A stretch of DNA of 17,458 nucleotides from Rhizobiaceae bacterium. GTDB taxonomy: Bacteria; Pseudomonadota; Alphaproteobacteria; Rhizobiales; Rhizobiaceae. The notes below the pieces were generated by a model. The model had not been told where the DNA came from and did no database searches. It saw nothing but the letters and a program-made list of their open reading frames with translations. The stretch's first letter is position 1, and each line of letters starts with the position of its first letter. Of the stretch, positions 6,943 through 13,454 are shown piece after piece. The translations under genes and the position numbers were made by a program. Location of the stretch: positions 1-17,458 of the forward strand of contig JAJFMR010000019.1 in the NCBI GenBank assembly GCA_020696915.1. Reading direction: 5' to 3'.

Positions 6943-7326
6943 ATGCTGCTCGTGGACGCCTTTCTCGACAAATCTCCGATCCAGGGTCTCGGTGTCTTCG
7001 CAAAACGGGACATCGGCAAGGGAACGCCGGTGTGGCAGCTGGACCTTCGCTTCGACCGGCTGATCGAGAGGGGGGTCTACGAAAGACTGACAGGCCCCGC
7101 GAAGGATTATCTCGACCGCTACGCCTATCCGCGGCGGTCCGACCCGCGCTTCATCGTGTTCGAGGCCGATGACGCGCGCTACATGAACCATTCCGACGAC
7201 CCCAATTGCGACTTTTCCTCCGAGGATGCCGCATTCGCGCTGCGGGACATCGCGGCGGGCGAGGAGCTGACCTGCGACTACAATTCCTTCTTCGACGAAG
7301 GCTTCGAATTTCTGGGGGACCGCTAA
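6943..7326 (+). CDS. small SET domain-containing protein (putative lysine methyltransferase)
   Basis: A 127-residue protein made almost entirely of a SET domain. Recognisable pieces are the N-terminal SPIQGLGVFAKRDIGKG (11-27), the SAM-binding YMNHSDDPNCDF (80-91, family NHSxxPN), and AAGEELTCDYNSFF (104-117), whose Asp-Tyr matches the catalytic GEELxxDY motif. It lacks pre-SET and post-SET cysteine clusters. Stand-alone bacterial SET proteins are predicted to transfer a methyl group from SAM to a lysine of a protein substrate, which is unknown here. The ATG at 6943 is preceded by GAGGA at a five-base spacing, which fixes the start against a longer reading. It is a single gene, and the cytochrome gene converges on it with a 37-bp gap. 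Confidence 0.88.
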   Translation: MLLVDAFLDKSPIQGLGVFAKRDIGKGTPVWQLDLRFDRLIERGVYERLTGPAKDYLDRYAYPRRSDPRFIVFEADDARYMNHSDDPNCDFSSEDAAFALRDIAAGEELTCDYNSFFDEGFEFLGDR

Positions 7327-7363
7327 AGCATTCTTCCCGGGCTGGTGTGGCAGCCGTGGTTGT

Positions 7364-8317
7364 TCAGTTCTGCGGCGCAGCGGCAGGAGGAGGATAGCCG
7401 TTCGGCTGGGGCGGCACCGCCTTCAAATAGGCGGCGATCGCCTCGCGATCGTTCCCGGTGAGCCGTGCCGTGGTCTTCACCACTTCCGCCATGGCTCCAC
7501 CCGCCGAGTCGAATTCCGGGGTGAACCCCGTTTCGAGAAAGCTCGCTATGTCGACGGCCGACCATTCGGCGATGCCGCCGTCTCCCGAAGTTATATTGGC
7601 CACGACGCCGCTGCCCGCCGCGGCGGGAGCGCCGGCCAGCCACCGGTCTCGCAACGGGCCGCCGGCGCTGTCGCGGGGAGTATGGCATTCGCCGCAGTGA
7701 CCAGGCCCCTCGACCAGATAGCGGCCGAGCACGAGGTCGGCGGGAGCGTCCGGGGCGAGCGCGATCACCGGCTCAGCGCTGAGATAAAGCCGTTTCCACA
7801 GCCCGAGCCCCCGGCGCAGACCGTACGGGAATTCGAGCCGGTGGCCGGACGTTTCACCTGCAACTGCAGGCAGCGTCTTCATGAAGGCGTGTAGGTCGGC
7901 GACGTCCGCAAGCGTCATGCGAGCGTATGAAGCGTAGGGAAAAGCCGGGTAATAGTGTTCGCCGGAAGGCGAGACACCACGCATCATGGCGTTCGCGAAT
8001 TCCTCGAGCGACCAGCTTCCGATGCCGCTCTCCGGATCGGACGAGATGTTGGGAGGCACGAACACGCCGAACGGCGTCTCGAGCTCGAGGCCGCCTGCCA
8101 GTTCGAGGCGCGCCTCCCCTTCGGAACGCGGCCGTGCGTGGCAGGAGGCGCATCCGCCCGCCCAGAACATCCGCTCGCCGCGCACCGCATCTCCCGGCCC
8201 CGCCGCGAGGACCGCACGACGATCGAGCCGCTCGGGCGCACTCAGGAACCAGGCTGTCGCGCCGGCCGCCAGGGCCAGCACCAGCACGCCACCCGCCACC
8301 TTTGCAAGCAGGCTCAC
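7364..8317 (-). CDS. diheme c-type cytochrome, membrane-anchored
   Basis: A 317-residue periplasmic electron carrier tethered by one N-terminal helix (about 5-25). It has two CxxCH heme sites, CASCH (56-60) and CGECH (208-212), each followed by a cytochrome c fold resembling the subunits of membrane alcohol or aldehyde dehydrogenases. YPAFPYASYARMTLADVADLHAFM (about 123-146) is the typical stretch carrying the axial Met (Met134 likely), and Met276 is the candidate for heme 2. The start is a GTG at 8315-8317, seven bases after the stop of the cytochrome c' gene, so the two form one transcription unit. No dehydrogenase subunit lies nearby, so the electron donor is not evident. It may pass electrons between cytochrome c' and the respiratory chain, which is inference. 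The tail is Pro/Ala-rich. Confidence 0.88.
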   Translation of the reverse strand: MSLLAKVAGGVLVLALAAGATAWFLSAPERLDRRAVLAAGPGDAVRGERMFWAGGCASCHARPRSEGEARLELAGGLELETPFGVFVPPNISSDPESGIGSWSLEEFANAMMRGVSPSGEHYYPAFPYASYARMTLADVADLHAFMKTLPAVAGETSGHRLEFPYGLRRGLGLWKRLYLSAEPVIALAPDAPADLVLGRYLVEGPGHCGECHTPRDSAGGPLRDRWLAGAPAAAGSGVVANITSGDGGIAEWSAVDIASFLETGFTPEFDSAGGAMAEVVKTTARLTGNDREAIAAYLKAVPPQPNGYPPPAAAPQN

Positions 8318-8324
8318 CCGGCAG

Positions 8325-8762
8325 CTAGTTCGACGGGCGGCGATAGGCCTCGTGGCAGCCGCCGCAACCCTGACCGATGGCTGCCACCTGGACCTTCAGC
8401 GCCTCGACATCCTGGGGCGCGGCTGCCACCGCCGCCGCGGTGGCCGTCTCATATTTCTCGGCGGCCGCCTTGAAGCCGGCCATGTCTTCCCAGATCTTCG
8501 GCAAAGCCCTGGTGTCGCCCTGGTCTGAACCGGCCGGAAACAGTGCGTCGGCGTCGAACTTCTCGGCATTTGCGTGCAGCGCACTGAGCGCGGCGAGCAC
8601 CTTCGCGGCATCGAACGCCTCCTCGCCCTTGGTCACCTTCGAGAGCCCGCCGACGATGCCGCCGCGTTCCTTCATCAGCGCCTTGCGATCGGCTATCGGA
8701 TCGGCAAGGACCGCGGTAGTGGCCAAGGCCAGGCTGGAGATGGCGAGTACGAGCAGTCTCAT
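8325..8762 (-). CDS. cytochrome c' (class II c-type cytochrome)
   Basis: A 145-residue periplasmic four-helix-bundle heme protein. A signal peptide (1-20, ending AVLA before DPIADRK) precedes the mature chain. The C-terminal heme motif GCGGCHEAYRR (CGGCH at 133-137) is the class II signature, and the N-terminal ADRKALMKERGG and the central FPAGSDQGDTRALPKIWEDMAGF are typical of the family. Cytochromes c' bind NO and are linked to NO tolerance or denitrification, but the physiological role is often unclear. The start is the ATG at 8760-8762 with GGAGA eight bases upstream; a longer frame to 8840 would bury the signal peptide. It is the first gene of a unit with the diheme cytochrome. A dyad 73 bp upstream may be an operator. 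Confidence 0.92.
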   Translation of the reverse strand: MRLLVLAISSLALATTAVLADPIADRKALMKERGGIVGGLSKVTKGEEAFDAAKVLAALSALHANAEKFDADALFPAGSDQGDTRALPKIWEDMAGFKAAAEKYETATAAAVAAAPQDVEALKVQVAAIGQGCGGCHEAYRRPSN

Positions 8763-8835
8763 GGTCAAGGTCTCCGGTTGCGAAGGTGGCTCGTCGGTCA
8801 ACGAGAAAGCTGGCGGGAATAGTCCCGTCCCGCAC

Positions 8836-8851
8836 TTCACGGAAACGTGAA
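8836..8851. promoter_or_regulatory. 16-bp dyad TTCACG-N4-CGTGAA upstream of cytochrome c'
   Basis: TTCACG (8836-8841) and CGTGAA (8846-8851) are perfect inverted arms around GAAA. It lies 73 bp upstream of the cytochrome c' start. On the minus strand a TATTCC about 20 bp downstream could be a -10, which would place the dyad near the -35. It looks like an operator for a dimeric regulator, but it does not match the FNR/NnrR box TTGAT-N4-ATCAA. Confidence 0.4.
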
Positions 8852-8873
8852 TTCCCCCGCAGGCGCCGGTTCG

Positions 8874-8904
8874 ACCGGAACTCCGGCGAATGCCGGGTTC
8901 CGGT
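8874..8904 (-). terminator. long hairpin downstream of the superoxide dismutase gene
   Basis: ACCGGAAC-T-CCGGC (8874-8887) pairs with GCCGG-GTTCCGGT (8892-8904) around a GAAT loop, giving 13 bp with one bulged base. It begins 19 bp past the dismutase stop in the transcribed direction. There is no U-tract, so it is either a Rho-assisted terminator, a 3'-end stabiliser, or a small extragenic palindrome. Confidence 0.5.
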
Positions 8905-8923
8905 TCGCAAGCGGACTAACAGG

Positions 8924-9520
8924 TCAGGCCTTCTCGTAGAGTTCCAGGACGTAGTCCCAGTTGATGAGATTGTCGACGAAGGCCTCCAGATATTTCGGCC
9001 GCGCATTGCGATAGTCGATGTAATAGGAGTGTTCCCAGACATCGACGCCGAGGATCGGCGTCCCGCCGTGGACCAGCGGGCTCTCGCCATTCGGTGTCTT
9101 CGAGATGGCGAGCTTGCCGTCCGTCACCGAAAGCCACGCCCAACCCGAACCGAATTGCGTCGTTCCTGCCGCGATGAAGTCGGTCCTGAACTTGTCGAAG
9201 CCGCCGAGATCGCTGTCGACCGCCGTCTGCAGCCTGCCCGGCAGCTTGTTGCCGCCGCCGCCCTTCTTCATCCACTTCCAGAAGTGAAGGTGATTGAAAT
9301 GCTGGCCGGCATTGTTGAAGAGTCCGGGATTCTTGCCGAAAGACTTCTTGACGATCTCCTCGAGCGACAGCTGCTCCATTCCCGCTTCCGCGGCCAGTCT
9401 GTTGCCGTTGTCCACGTAGGCCTTGTGATGCTTGTCGTGGTGAAACTCGAGCGTCTCGCGCGACATGTAAGGCTGCAATGCATCGTGCGGGTAAGGCAGG
9501 TCGGGCAGTTCGAAAGCCAT
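8924..9520 (-). CDS. sodB: superoxide dismutase, Fe/Mn family
   Basis: A 198-residue enzyme that converts superoxide to oxygen and hydrogen peroxide. Metal ligands are His27 (EFHHDKHHKAY), His77 (QHFNHLHFW), and Asp160 and His164 (DVWEHSYYIDY). Gln73 before the second His, with Gly145 at the opposing position (KTPNGESPL), is the Fe-type arrangement, yet rhizobial enzymes with this sequence style have been reported as cambialistic, so metal use is open. There is no signal peptide, so it is cytoplasmic. Two ATGs lie two codons apart. AAGGAG (9528-9533) is only one base from the first (9526) but seven from the second, so 9520 is chosen. It lies alone between the aminotransferase and cytochrome genes, with a hairpin after its stop. 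Confidence 0.95.
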   Translation of the reverse strand: MAFELPDLPYPHDALQPYMSRETLEFHHDKHHKAYVDNGNRLAAEAGMEQLSLEEIVKKSFGKNPGLFNNAGQHFNHLHFWKWMKKGGGGNKLPGRLQTAVDSDLGGFDKFRTDFIAAGTTQFGSGWAWLSVTDGKLAISKTPNGESPLVHGGTPILGVDVWEHSYYIDYRNARPKYLEAFVDNLINWDYVLELYEKA

Positions 9521-9634
9521 GGTCATACTCCTTCATCAAGAAAATCCGGCAACCGGTACCGGACAAGATAACGGCGATTCCACTTTCGGCAACGCGGCCG
9601 AGGAACGCCGCAGTCGTTTATGCCCTGGCTCCGC

Positions 9635-10510
9635 TCATGGCGGAGTCGAATGGGCCCACTCCCAATAGAGGTCGCGGGCCTTCTTGCCCACCGGACCAGG
9701 CTGCAGGTGCCGGTCCTCGATCCGCGTGACCGGAACCACCTTGGAGTGATTGCCGGTGGAAAAAATCTCGTCGGCCTCCAGGAAGTCGCGGACCGATAGC
9801 GCCCGCTCGACCGTCGGCTGGCCGGCCTCGCCAAGCAGCGCCATCGTGCGCGAGCGGGTGATGCCGGCAAGGAAGGTGCCGTTGGCCGCCGGGGTGATCA
9901 CCGCGCCGTCCTTGACCAGGAAAATGTTGGAGGAACCGGTCTCGGCGACGTTGCCCAGCATGTCGAGGACCAGCGCATTGTCGAAACCGCGCATTCGCGC
10001 CTCGAGGATCGCCCGCCCATTGTTGGGGTAAAGACAGCCAGCCTTCGCGTCGGTCGGCATCGTCTCGATGGTCGGGCGGCGAAACGGCGAGACGGTCAGC
10101 GCGAAGCCGCCTGGCGCTATCATCGGGGCCTCGTAAAGGCAGAGGCAGAAGCGCGTCGATGCAGGATCGGCCGGCACTCCCATGTAGCCGCCGTGCTCGG
10201 CCCAGTACATTGGACGGATGTAGACGGCAGTGGTGCCGTCGAACTTCTTCAAGCCACTCCAGGTGAGATCAACGATCTCGTCCGGTGCCTTCGTCGGCTT
10301 GAGGCCGAGACTGATGGCTGAGTTGTTGACGCGCCTGCAATGCAGGTCGAGGTCCGGAGCCACCCCTTCGAACCACCGGGCGCCGTCGAAAACACTGGTC
10401 CCAAGCCACATCGCATGGCTGCGCGGCCCGAGGATCGCGACGTTTCCCTCATGCCAGTCGCCGTCGACAAAGGTCCATGTCTTGGTCTGGGCGGGGGTGG
10501 CCAGGGTCAT
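9635..10510 (-). CDS. ilvE: branched-chain amino acid aminotransferase (class IV, PLP)
   Basis: A 291-residue fold-type IV PLP enzyme. Branched-chain aminotransferases interconvert Leu, Ile and Val with their 2-keto acids, using glutamate/2-oxoglutarate. The PLP lysine is Lys156 in TDAKAGCLYPNNGRA. Other family marks are GTSVFDGARWFEG (37-49), AVYIRPMYW (95-103), LDMLGNVAETGSSNIFLVKDG (182-202, with Glu190) and FLAGITRSR (213-221), followed by EADEIFSTGN. Tyr-Pro-Asn-Asn replaces the more common Tyr-xx-Ser after the Lys, as in the alphaproteobacterial subgroup. A D-amino-acid or related class IV aminotransferase is the main alternative. The ATG at 10508-10510 has GGAG six bases upstream. No other Ile/Val genes are adjacent. 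The stop codon lies in the loop of a small stem (CTCCGC/GCGGAG, 9629-9645). Confidence 0.85.
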   Translation of the reverse strand: MTLATPAQTKTWTFVDGDWHEGNVAILGPRSHAMWLGTSVFDGARWFEGVAPDLDLHCRRVNNSAISLGLKPTKAPDEIVDLTWSGLKKFDGTTAVYIRPMYWAEHGGYMGVPADPASTRFCLCLYEAPMIAPGGFALTVSPFRRPTIETMPTDAKAGCLYPNNGRAILEARMRGFDNALVLDMLGNVAETGSSNIFLVKDGAVITPAANGTFLAGITRSRTMALLGEAGQPTVERALSVRDFLEADEIFSTGNHSKVVPVTRIEDRHLQPGPVGKKARDLYWEWAHSTPP

Positions 10511-10792
10511 CGCAGGCTCCGTCGTTCGAGGCGAGGTTTATGGACGCCGGCTCCCGGCGTCAACGGCGTTCACGAATGAAGTGCCGGGCCGCGCGCATTG
10601 CGGCCACCGAGCGCGGGCGATGCCCGCTGTTGCCCAAGCGCAACAGCGAACGGCCATCACAGCTTCGCCTTTGTTTGCCCACCCTGACGCCGGATTTGGA
10701 ACGCCAAACGCGTTCGCAACTTAAGGGGAAGGCAAAACGCTCGTCGCTGGGTTCGACGGAGTTCAAGGCAACCGGAAGGCAGAACCAGATCC
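10511..10792. other. divergent intergenic region, ilvE-like / L,D-transpeptidase
   Basis: About 280 bp holding both divergent promoters. Visible elements are the dyad TTTGG-AACG-CCAAA (10695-10708), the palindrome AACGCGTT just after it, and CTTAAG. No clear sigma-70 pair or coding frame was recognised. Confidence 0.4.
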
Positions 10793-11524
10793 ATGCAGCA
10801 AACCGCATCCGTCCACCCCAACCTTGCGAGGCGCCGGCTGCTCGGAGCCGCCGCGGCCGCGGCGGCGTCCCTGGCACTCGGCGCGTGCAGCACCATCAGC
10901 CCCGGCGTGCAGCTCGTCGAAGAACCTCCGGCACCAGCCCCCCTCGACCCGGCCTATGGCAGCTACGCCATGATGTACGGTCCGGCGTTCGACGGCGGCT
11001 ACGACATCCCTGCCGTCCCCATCGAAGAGATCGACCCGAGATTCCTGCGGCAGGTGGTCGCCGATCCGACCGGTGAGCCGACCGGCAGCATCATCATCGA
11101 TACCTCTTCGCATTTCCTCTATCTGGTTCTCGGCAACGGACAGGCCCTGCGCTACGGGGTCGGACTTGGCCGTGCGGGCTTCGAGTGGGCAGGCCGGGCG
11201 AATGTCGAGTGGAAGCAGAAATGGCCCAAATGGACGCCGCCCGCCGAAATGATCGCCAGGCAACCCGAACTCGAAAAGTACAGCGAGGCAAATGGCGGCA
11301 TGCCGCCTGGGCTCGACAACCCGCTCGGGGCGAGGGCCCTCTACATTTTCCAGAACGGCGAGGATACGCTCTATCGCGTTCACGGCTCTCCGGAATGGAA
11401 CTCCATCGGCCGGTCGGTCTCGTCGGGCTGCGTGCGCCTCATGAACCAGGACATCATAGACCTTTACGACAGGGTGCCAGGCCGGGCGCCGATCCTGGTG
11501 ACGGGCGGCCTGGTGACCGCCTGA
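10793..11524 (+). CDS. L,D-transpeptidase lipoprotein (YkuD domain)
   Basis: A 243-residue exported protein. The N-terminus has a twin-Arg run (LARRRLLG, 11-18), an Ala-rich hydrophobic stretch and a lipobox-like ALGAC with candidate lipidated Cys32, so it is probably an outer-membrane or periplasmic lipoprotein, perhaps Tat-routed. The YkuD catalytic domain spans about 98-240: SIIIDTSSHFLYLVLGNGQ, YGVGLGRAGFEW, then HGSPEWNSIGRSVSSGCVRLMN (197-218) with catalytic Cys213 and its partner His197. Such enzymes make 3-3 peptidoglycan crosslinks or attach proteins to the wall; Rhizobiales have many paralogues linked to polar growth. The ATG at 10793 has only a distant GGAAGG. A hairpin (CCGCTGC/GCAGCGG, 11549-11574) follows the stop and may mark the transcript end. 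Confidence 0.92.
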   Translation: MQQTASVHPNLARRRLLGAAAAAAASLALGACSTISPGVQLVEEPPAPAPLDPAYGSYAMMYGPAFDGGYDIPAVPIEEIDPRFLRQVVADPTGEPTGSIIIDTSSHFLYLVLGNGQALRYGVGLGRAGFEWAGRANVEWKQKWPKWTPPAEMIARQPELEKYSEANGGMPPGLDNPLGARALYIFQNGEDTLYRVHGSPEWNSIGRSVSSGCVRLMNQDIIDLYDRVPGRAPILVTGGLVTA

Positions 11525-11840
11525 TGCACCGGACCTTTGCGGGTCAGTCCGCTGCGAAATAGAAACGGCAGCGGCGGGGCGCTTCGGGCAGGAATGCCGC
11601 CGTGGAAAGCAGCTGCGTTAGGACCAATGCCGCGCTTCGGGGGACCAATGTCCCTTGGACCAGGCCGCAAGCGTGTTCCATCGTTGGCCATGGCTTCCAT
11701 CGTCAGCGGAATGGCGGCGAGGGCAGCCTGAAACTATGCGGAGAATTCGACGGGTTCCCTGAACCGTTCGTGAATTCCTGTCCGCCACAATTGGGTAAGG
11801 CGCACATGATCCTGCCCCCGTCATCCAGGAGAGAGAACCC
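11525..11840. other. intergenic region before the Gly/Asn-rich protein gene
   Basis: About 315 bp without a supportable gene. It contains the stem CCGCTGC-N12-GCAGCGG (11549-11574), two copies of GCGCTTCGGG (11579-11588 and 11632-11641), two copies of GGACCAATG 21 bp apart, and an AGGAGAGAG ribosome binding site near the right end. A minus-strand frame here is Pro/Arg-rich without protein character. Confidence 0.45.
11621..11662. repeat. short direct repeats GGACCAATG with a nested dyad
   Basis: GGACCAATG occurs at 11621-11629 and 11642-11650, a 21-bp period (two helical turns). The second copy is part of the dyad GGGAC-CAAT-GTCCC (11641-11654), and a third GGACCA follows at 11657-11662. The layout suggests a regulator binding on one DNA face, but could be chance. 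Confidence 0.3.
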
Positions 11841-12854
11841 ATGGCAAAGGCCAGACAAGTCCTCATCGCCGCCGCCGCAGGCCTGTCGCTCGGCATGCTG
11901 CCGGTGCAGTTCGACACCTTGCATTTCGGCGGCGCAGTCGCGCATGCCAAGGATGGCAATGGTGGCGGCAATGGCGGCGGCGGGGGCAACGGGGGCGGCG
12001 GGGGCAATGGCGGCGGGGGCAATGGCGGCGGAAAGAGCGCCGACAGCGGCAAAGCCGGAGGCAACGGCGCTGGTCGCGGCGGCGGGAGCAAGGCCTCGGT
12101 CGAAAGGTCATCTGGCAAATCCCGCTCCGAAGGCGGTTTGCTGAGGTCGCTGCTTCGCGGAGATGCCGTCAAGGCGGGGGGGAAATCGACTCCCGCCAAG
12201 TCGGCGGCGAAATCTGCCTCCGGCAAGACCGCAAGCCGGAAAGCGAAGCAGCCGCAGAAGGCGGCAAGCCTGTCACTGCCGGACACGGCGGTGGTTCCCG
12301 CCGGCAAGCCCAAGAACCTCCAGGCGAAGCTTGGAGGCCTGAATTCGCTCGACCGGAACATCAACGCCTATCTGAATTCCAGCAGCCCCCGTATGGCGCT
12401 CGTCCGCGAATACGTGCTCGGCGCGGCAGAGTTCGAGTTGGCGGCGGAGGCGCTGCTGGCGGCGCAGGCGGAATACGCCGCTGCGTTGGCGGAGTTCGGA
12501 CTTCTCGGCGGTGACACCGCGTCTCTCGATCAACTCACTCTCGATCAGCTGAACACGAGAATGGCCGAACTCGACGCGCTCGAAGGGAGCGTGCCGCCCG
12601 CGAATCTGGACGCGTTCAACGCTGAACGGGCCGCGGTCGAGGCAGCCATCGATCTGGCCTTGGCCGAGCAGGCCGCAGCAGCGGCGGAAGAACCGGACGA
12701 CGCAGCGCTCGAAGCGGCGCTGGAGGCGGCCGCCAATCCCAATCGCGACATCGACGACGAGATCATCGCTTGGGCGTCGGAAGTCCTCGACGGCAAGATC
12801 GAGGAGATGAAGCAGATCCTGGCTGCGGAGGCTGCCGAAGACCTCGCGCCCTGA
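11841..12854 (+). CDS. secreted Gly/Asn-repeat protein of unknown function
   Basis: A 337-residue protein I cannot name. A signal peptide (about 1-36, AKARQVLIAAAAGLSLGML ending AVAHA) sends it out of the cytoplasm. Residues 39-64 are a Gly/Asn tandem repeat, followed by a basic Lys/Ser/Ala/Gly region (65-150) that looks unstructured. A compact block begins at about 151 with LQAKLGGLNSLDRNINAYLNSSSPRMALVREYV, which I recall from other rhizobial hypothetical proteins. The rest is an Ala/Glu/Leu-rich helical or coiled-coil part (180-337) with an acidic end. The pI therefore changes strongly along the chain. The ATG at 11841 has AGGAGAGAG at good spacing. A small stem (CCGGC/GCCGG, 12855-12870) follows the stop. 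A structural or envelope role is a guess. Confidence 0.75.
   Translation: MAKARQVLIAAAAGLSLGMLPVQFDTLHFGGAVAHAKDGNGGGNGGGGGNGGGGGNGGGGNGGGKSADSGKAGGNGAGRGGGSKASVERSSGKSRSEGGLLRSLLRGDAVKAGGKSTPAKSAAKSASGKTASRKAKQPQKAASLSLPDTAVVPAGKPKNLQAKLGGLNSLDRNINAYLNSSSPRMALVREYVLGAAEFELAAEALLAAQAEYAAALAEFGLLGGDTASLDQLTLDQLNTRMAELDALEGSVPPANLDAFNAERAAVEAAIDLALAEQAAAAAEEPDDAALEAALEAAANPNRDIDDEIIAWASEVLDGKIEEMKQILAAEAAEDLAP
11955..12032 (+). repeat. Gly/Asn codon tandem repeat inside the secreted protein
   Basis: Seventy-eight bases encode 26 residues made only of Gly and Asn, in units of GGN with 3-5 glycines. The DNA is an imperfect tandem of GGCGGCGGGGGCAAT-like units of 12-18 bp, prone to slippage, so copy number may differ between strains without frameshift. 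Confidence 0.85.
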
Positions 12855-12938
12855 CCGGCGATCCTGCCGGCAAGATGCGGTGCAGCCGCCGCGGCGTCTG
12901 ATGGCCGAGCTTCTCGAGTGCGCGGTTGAAGCGCCGGC

Positions 12939-13454
12939 TCAGGCCGGAGCTGCCCCGGGCGAAGAACGGCGGGCCAACCGCGTCCGCCAGCCAGGTCCGC
13001 CGCGCGGGAGATGCTGCCTGTCCATCAGGCTCGGCGCGTCGAGCAGCGTCTCGGTGAAACCGCTTGCCGAGAAGGTGATCCTGCCGCCCCGTGGCGCGTT
13101 TAGCAGGATGGACCACCGCCACATTTCGACAGGATGCACGAGACGCTCACGGGCCACGCTGCCGATGGCGAGTTCGTTCATCGCGACACGGCCGCCGCTG
13201 TCGCCGTGGTCGAGTGCAATCGACAGGTCGCCCGCCTGGTGAAAGACCAGCCTGGCCGGCGCCACCAGAAAGCGGAACTTTCCATCGTCATCGCGCCGCC
13301 ATTCGACGATGAAGTCGATGTCGAGGACGAGATCGCTGCGCCAGTCACCCTTGTCGGGGTCGCCAATCTCGAAGCCGATGCCGTAGATCAGGTTGTCGTG
13401 CCACCGCCAAGCCAGCTCCAGCCCGGGCTTGCCGTTCTGATTGTCAGCCGGCAT
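12939..13454 (-). CDS. uncharacterised protein paired with the ankyrin protein
   Basis: A 171-residue protein of unknown function and probably cytoplasmic, with no signal or TM helix. It looks beta-rich with alternating aromatic and charged residues: LELAWRWHDNLIYGIGFEIG (12-31), SDLVLDIDFIVEWRRD, FRFLVAPARLVFH, DLSIALDHGD, and a C-terminal GGRITFSASGFTETL (128-142). I recall similar hypothetical proteins ending shortly after that block. The last 25 or so residues here are Arg/Pro/Ala-rich and look like unselected sequence, so a C-terminal frameshift or run-on is possible. The ATG (13452-13454) overlaps the end of the ankyrin gene by 11 bases, indicating coupled translation. A role as partner, antitoxin or immunity protein is speculation. 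Confidence 0.7.
   Translation of the reverse strand: MPADNQNGKPGLELAWRWHDNLIYGIGFEIGDPDKGDWRSDLVLDIDFIVEWRRDDDGKFRFLVAPARLVFHQAGDLSIALDHGDSGGRVAMNELAIGSVARERLVHPVEMWRWSILLNAPRGGRITFSASGFTETLLDAPSLMDRQHLPRGGPGWRTRLARRSSPGAAPA

Noticed and set aside
6617..7063. Plus-strand frame of 148 codons ahead of the SET gene
   Set aside because: Overlaps the SET gene in another frame, is rich in Ser/Arg/Cys, and has no ribosome binding site or recognisable family.
9601..9617. GGAAC and CGTT as a general-stress EcfG promoter near the sod gene
   Set aside because: The two elements are only eight bases apart instead of about sixteen and lie on the strand opposite to the flanking genes.
11955..12032. Gly/Asn repeat considered as a CRISPR or minisatellite array
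   Set aside because: Units are short, lack spacers, and are in frame within a coding region.
11618..12364. Minus-strand Pro-rich frame of 248 codons
   Set aside because: Its Pro/Leu repeats are simply the complement of the Gly/Asn repeat; the sense strand has a signal peptide and a good ribosome binding site.
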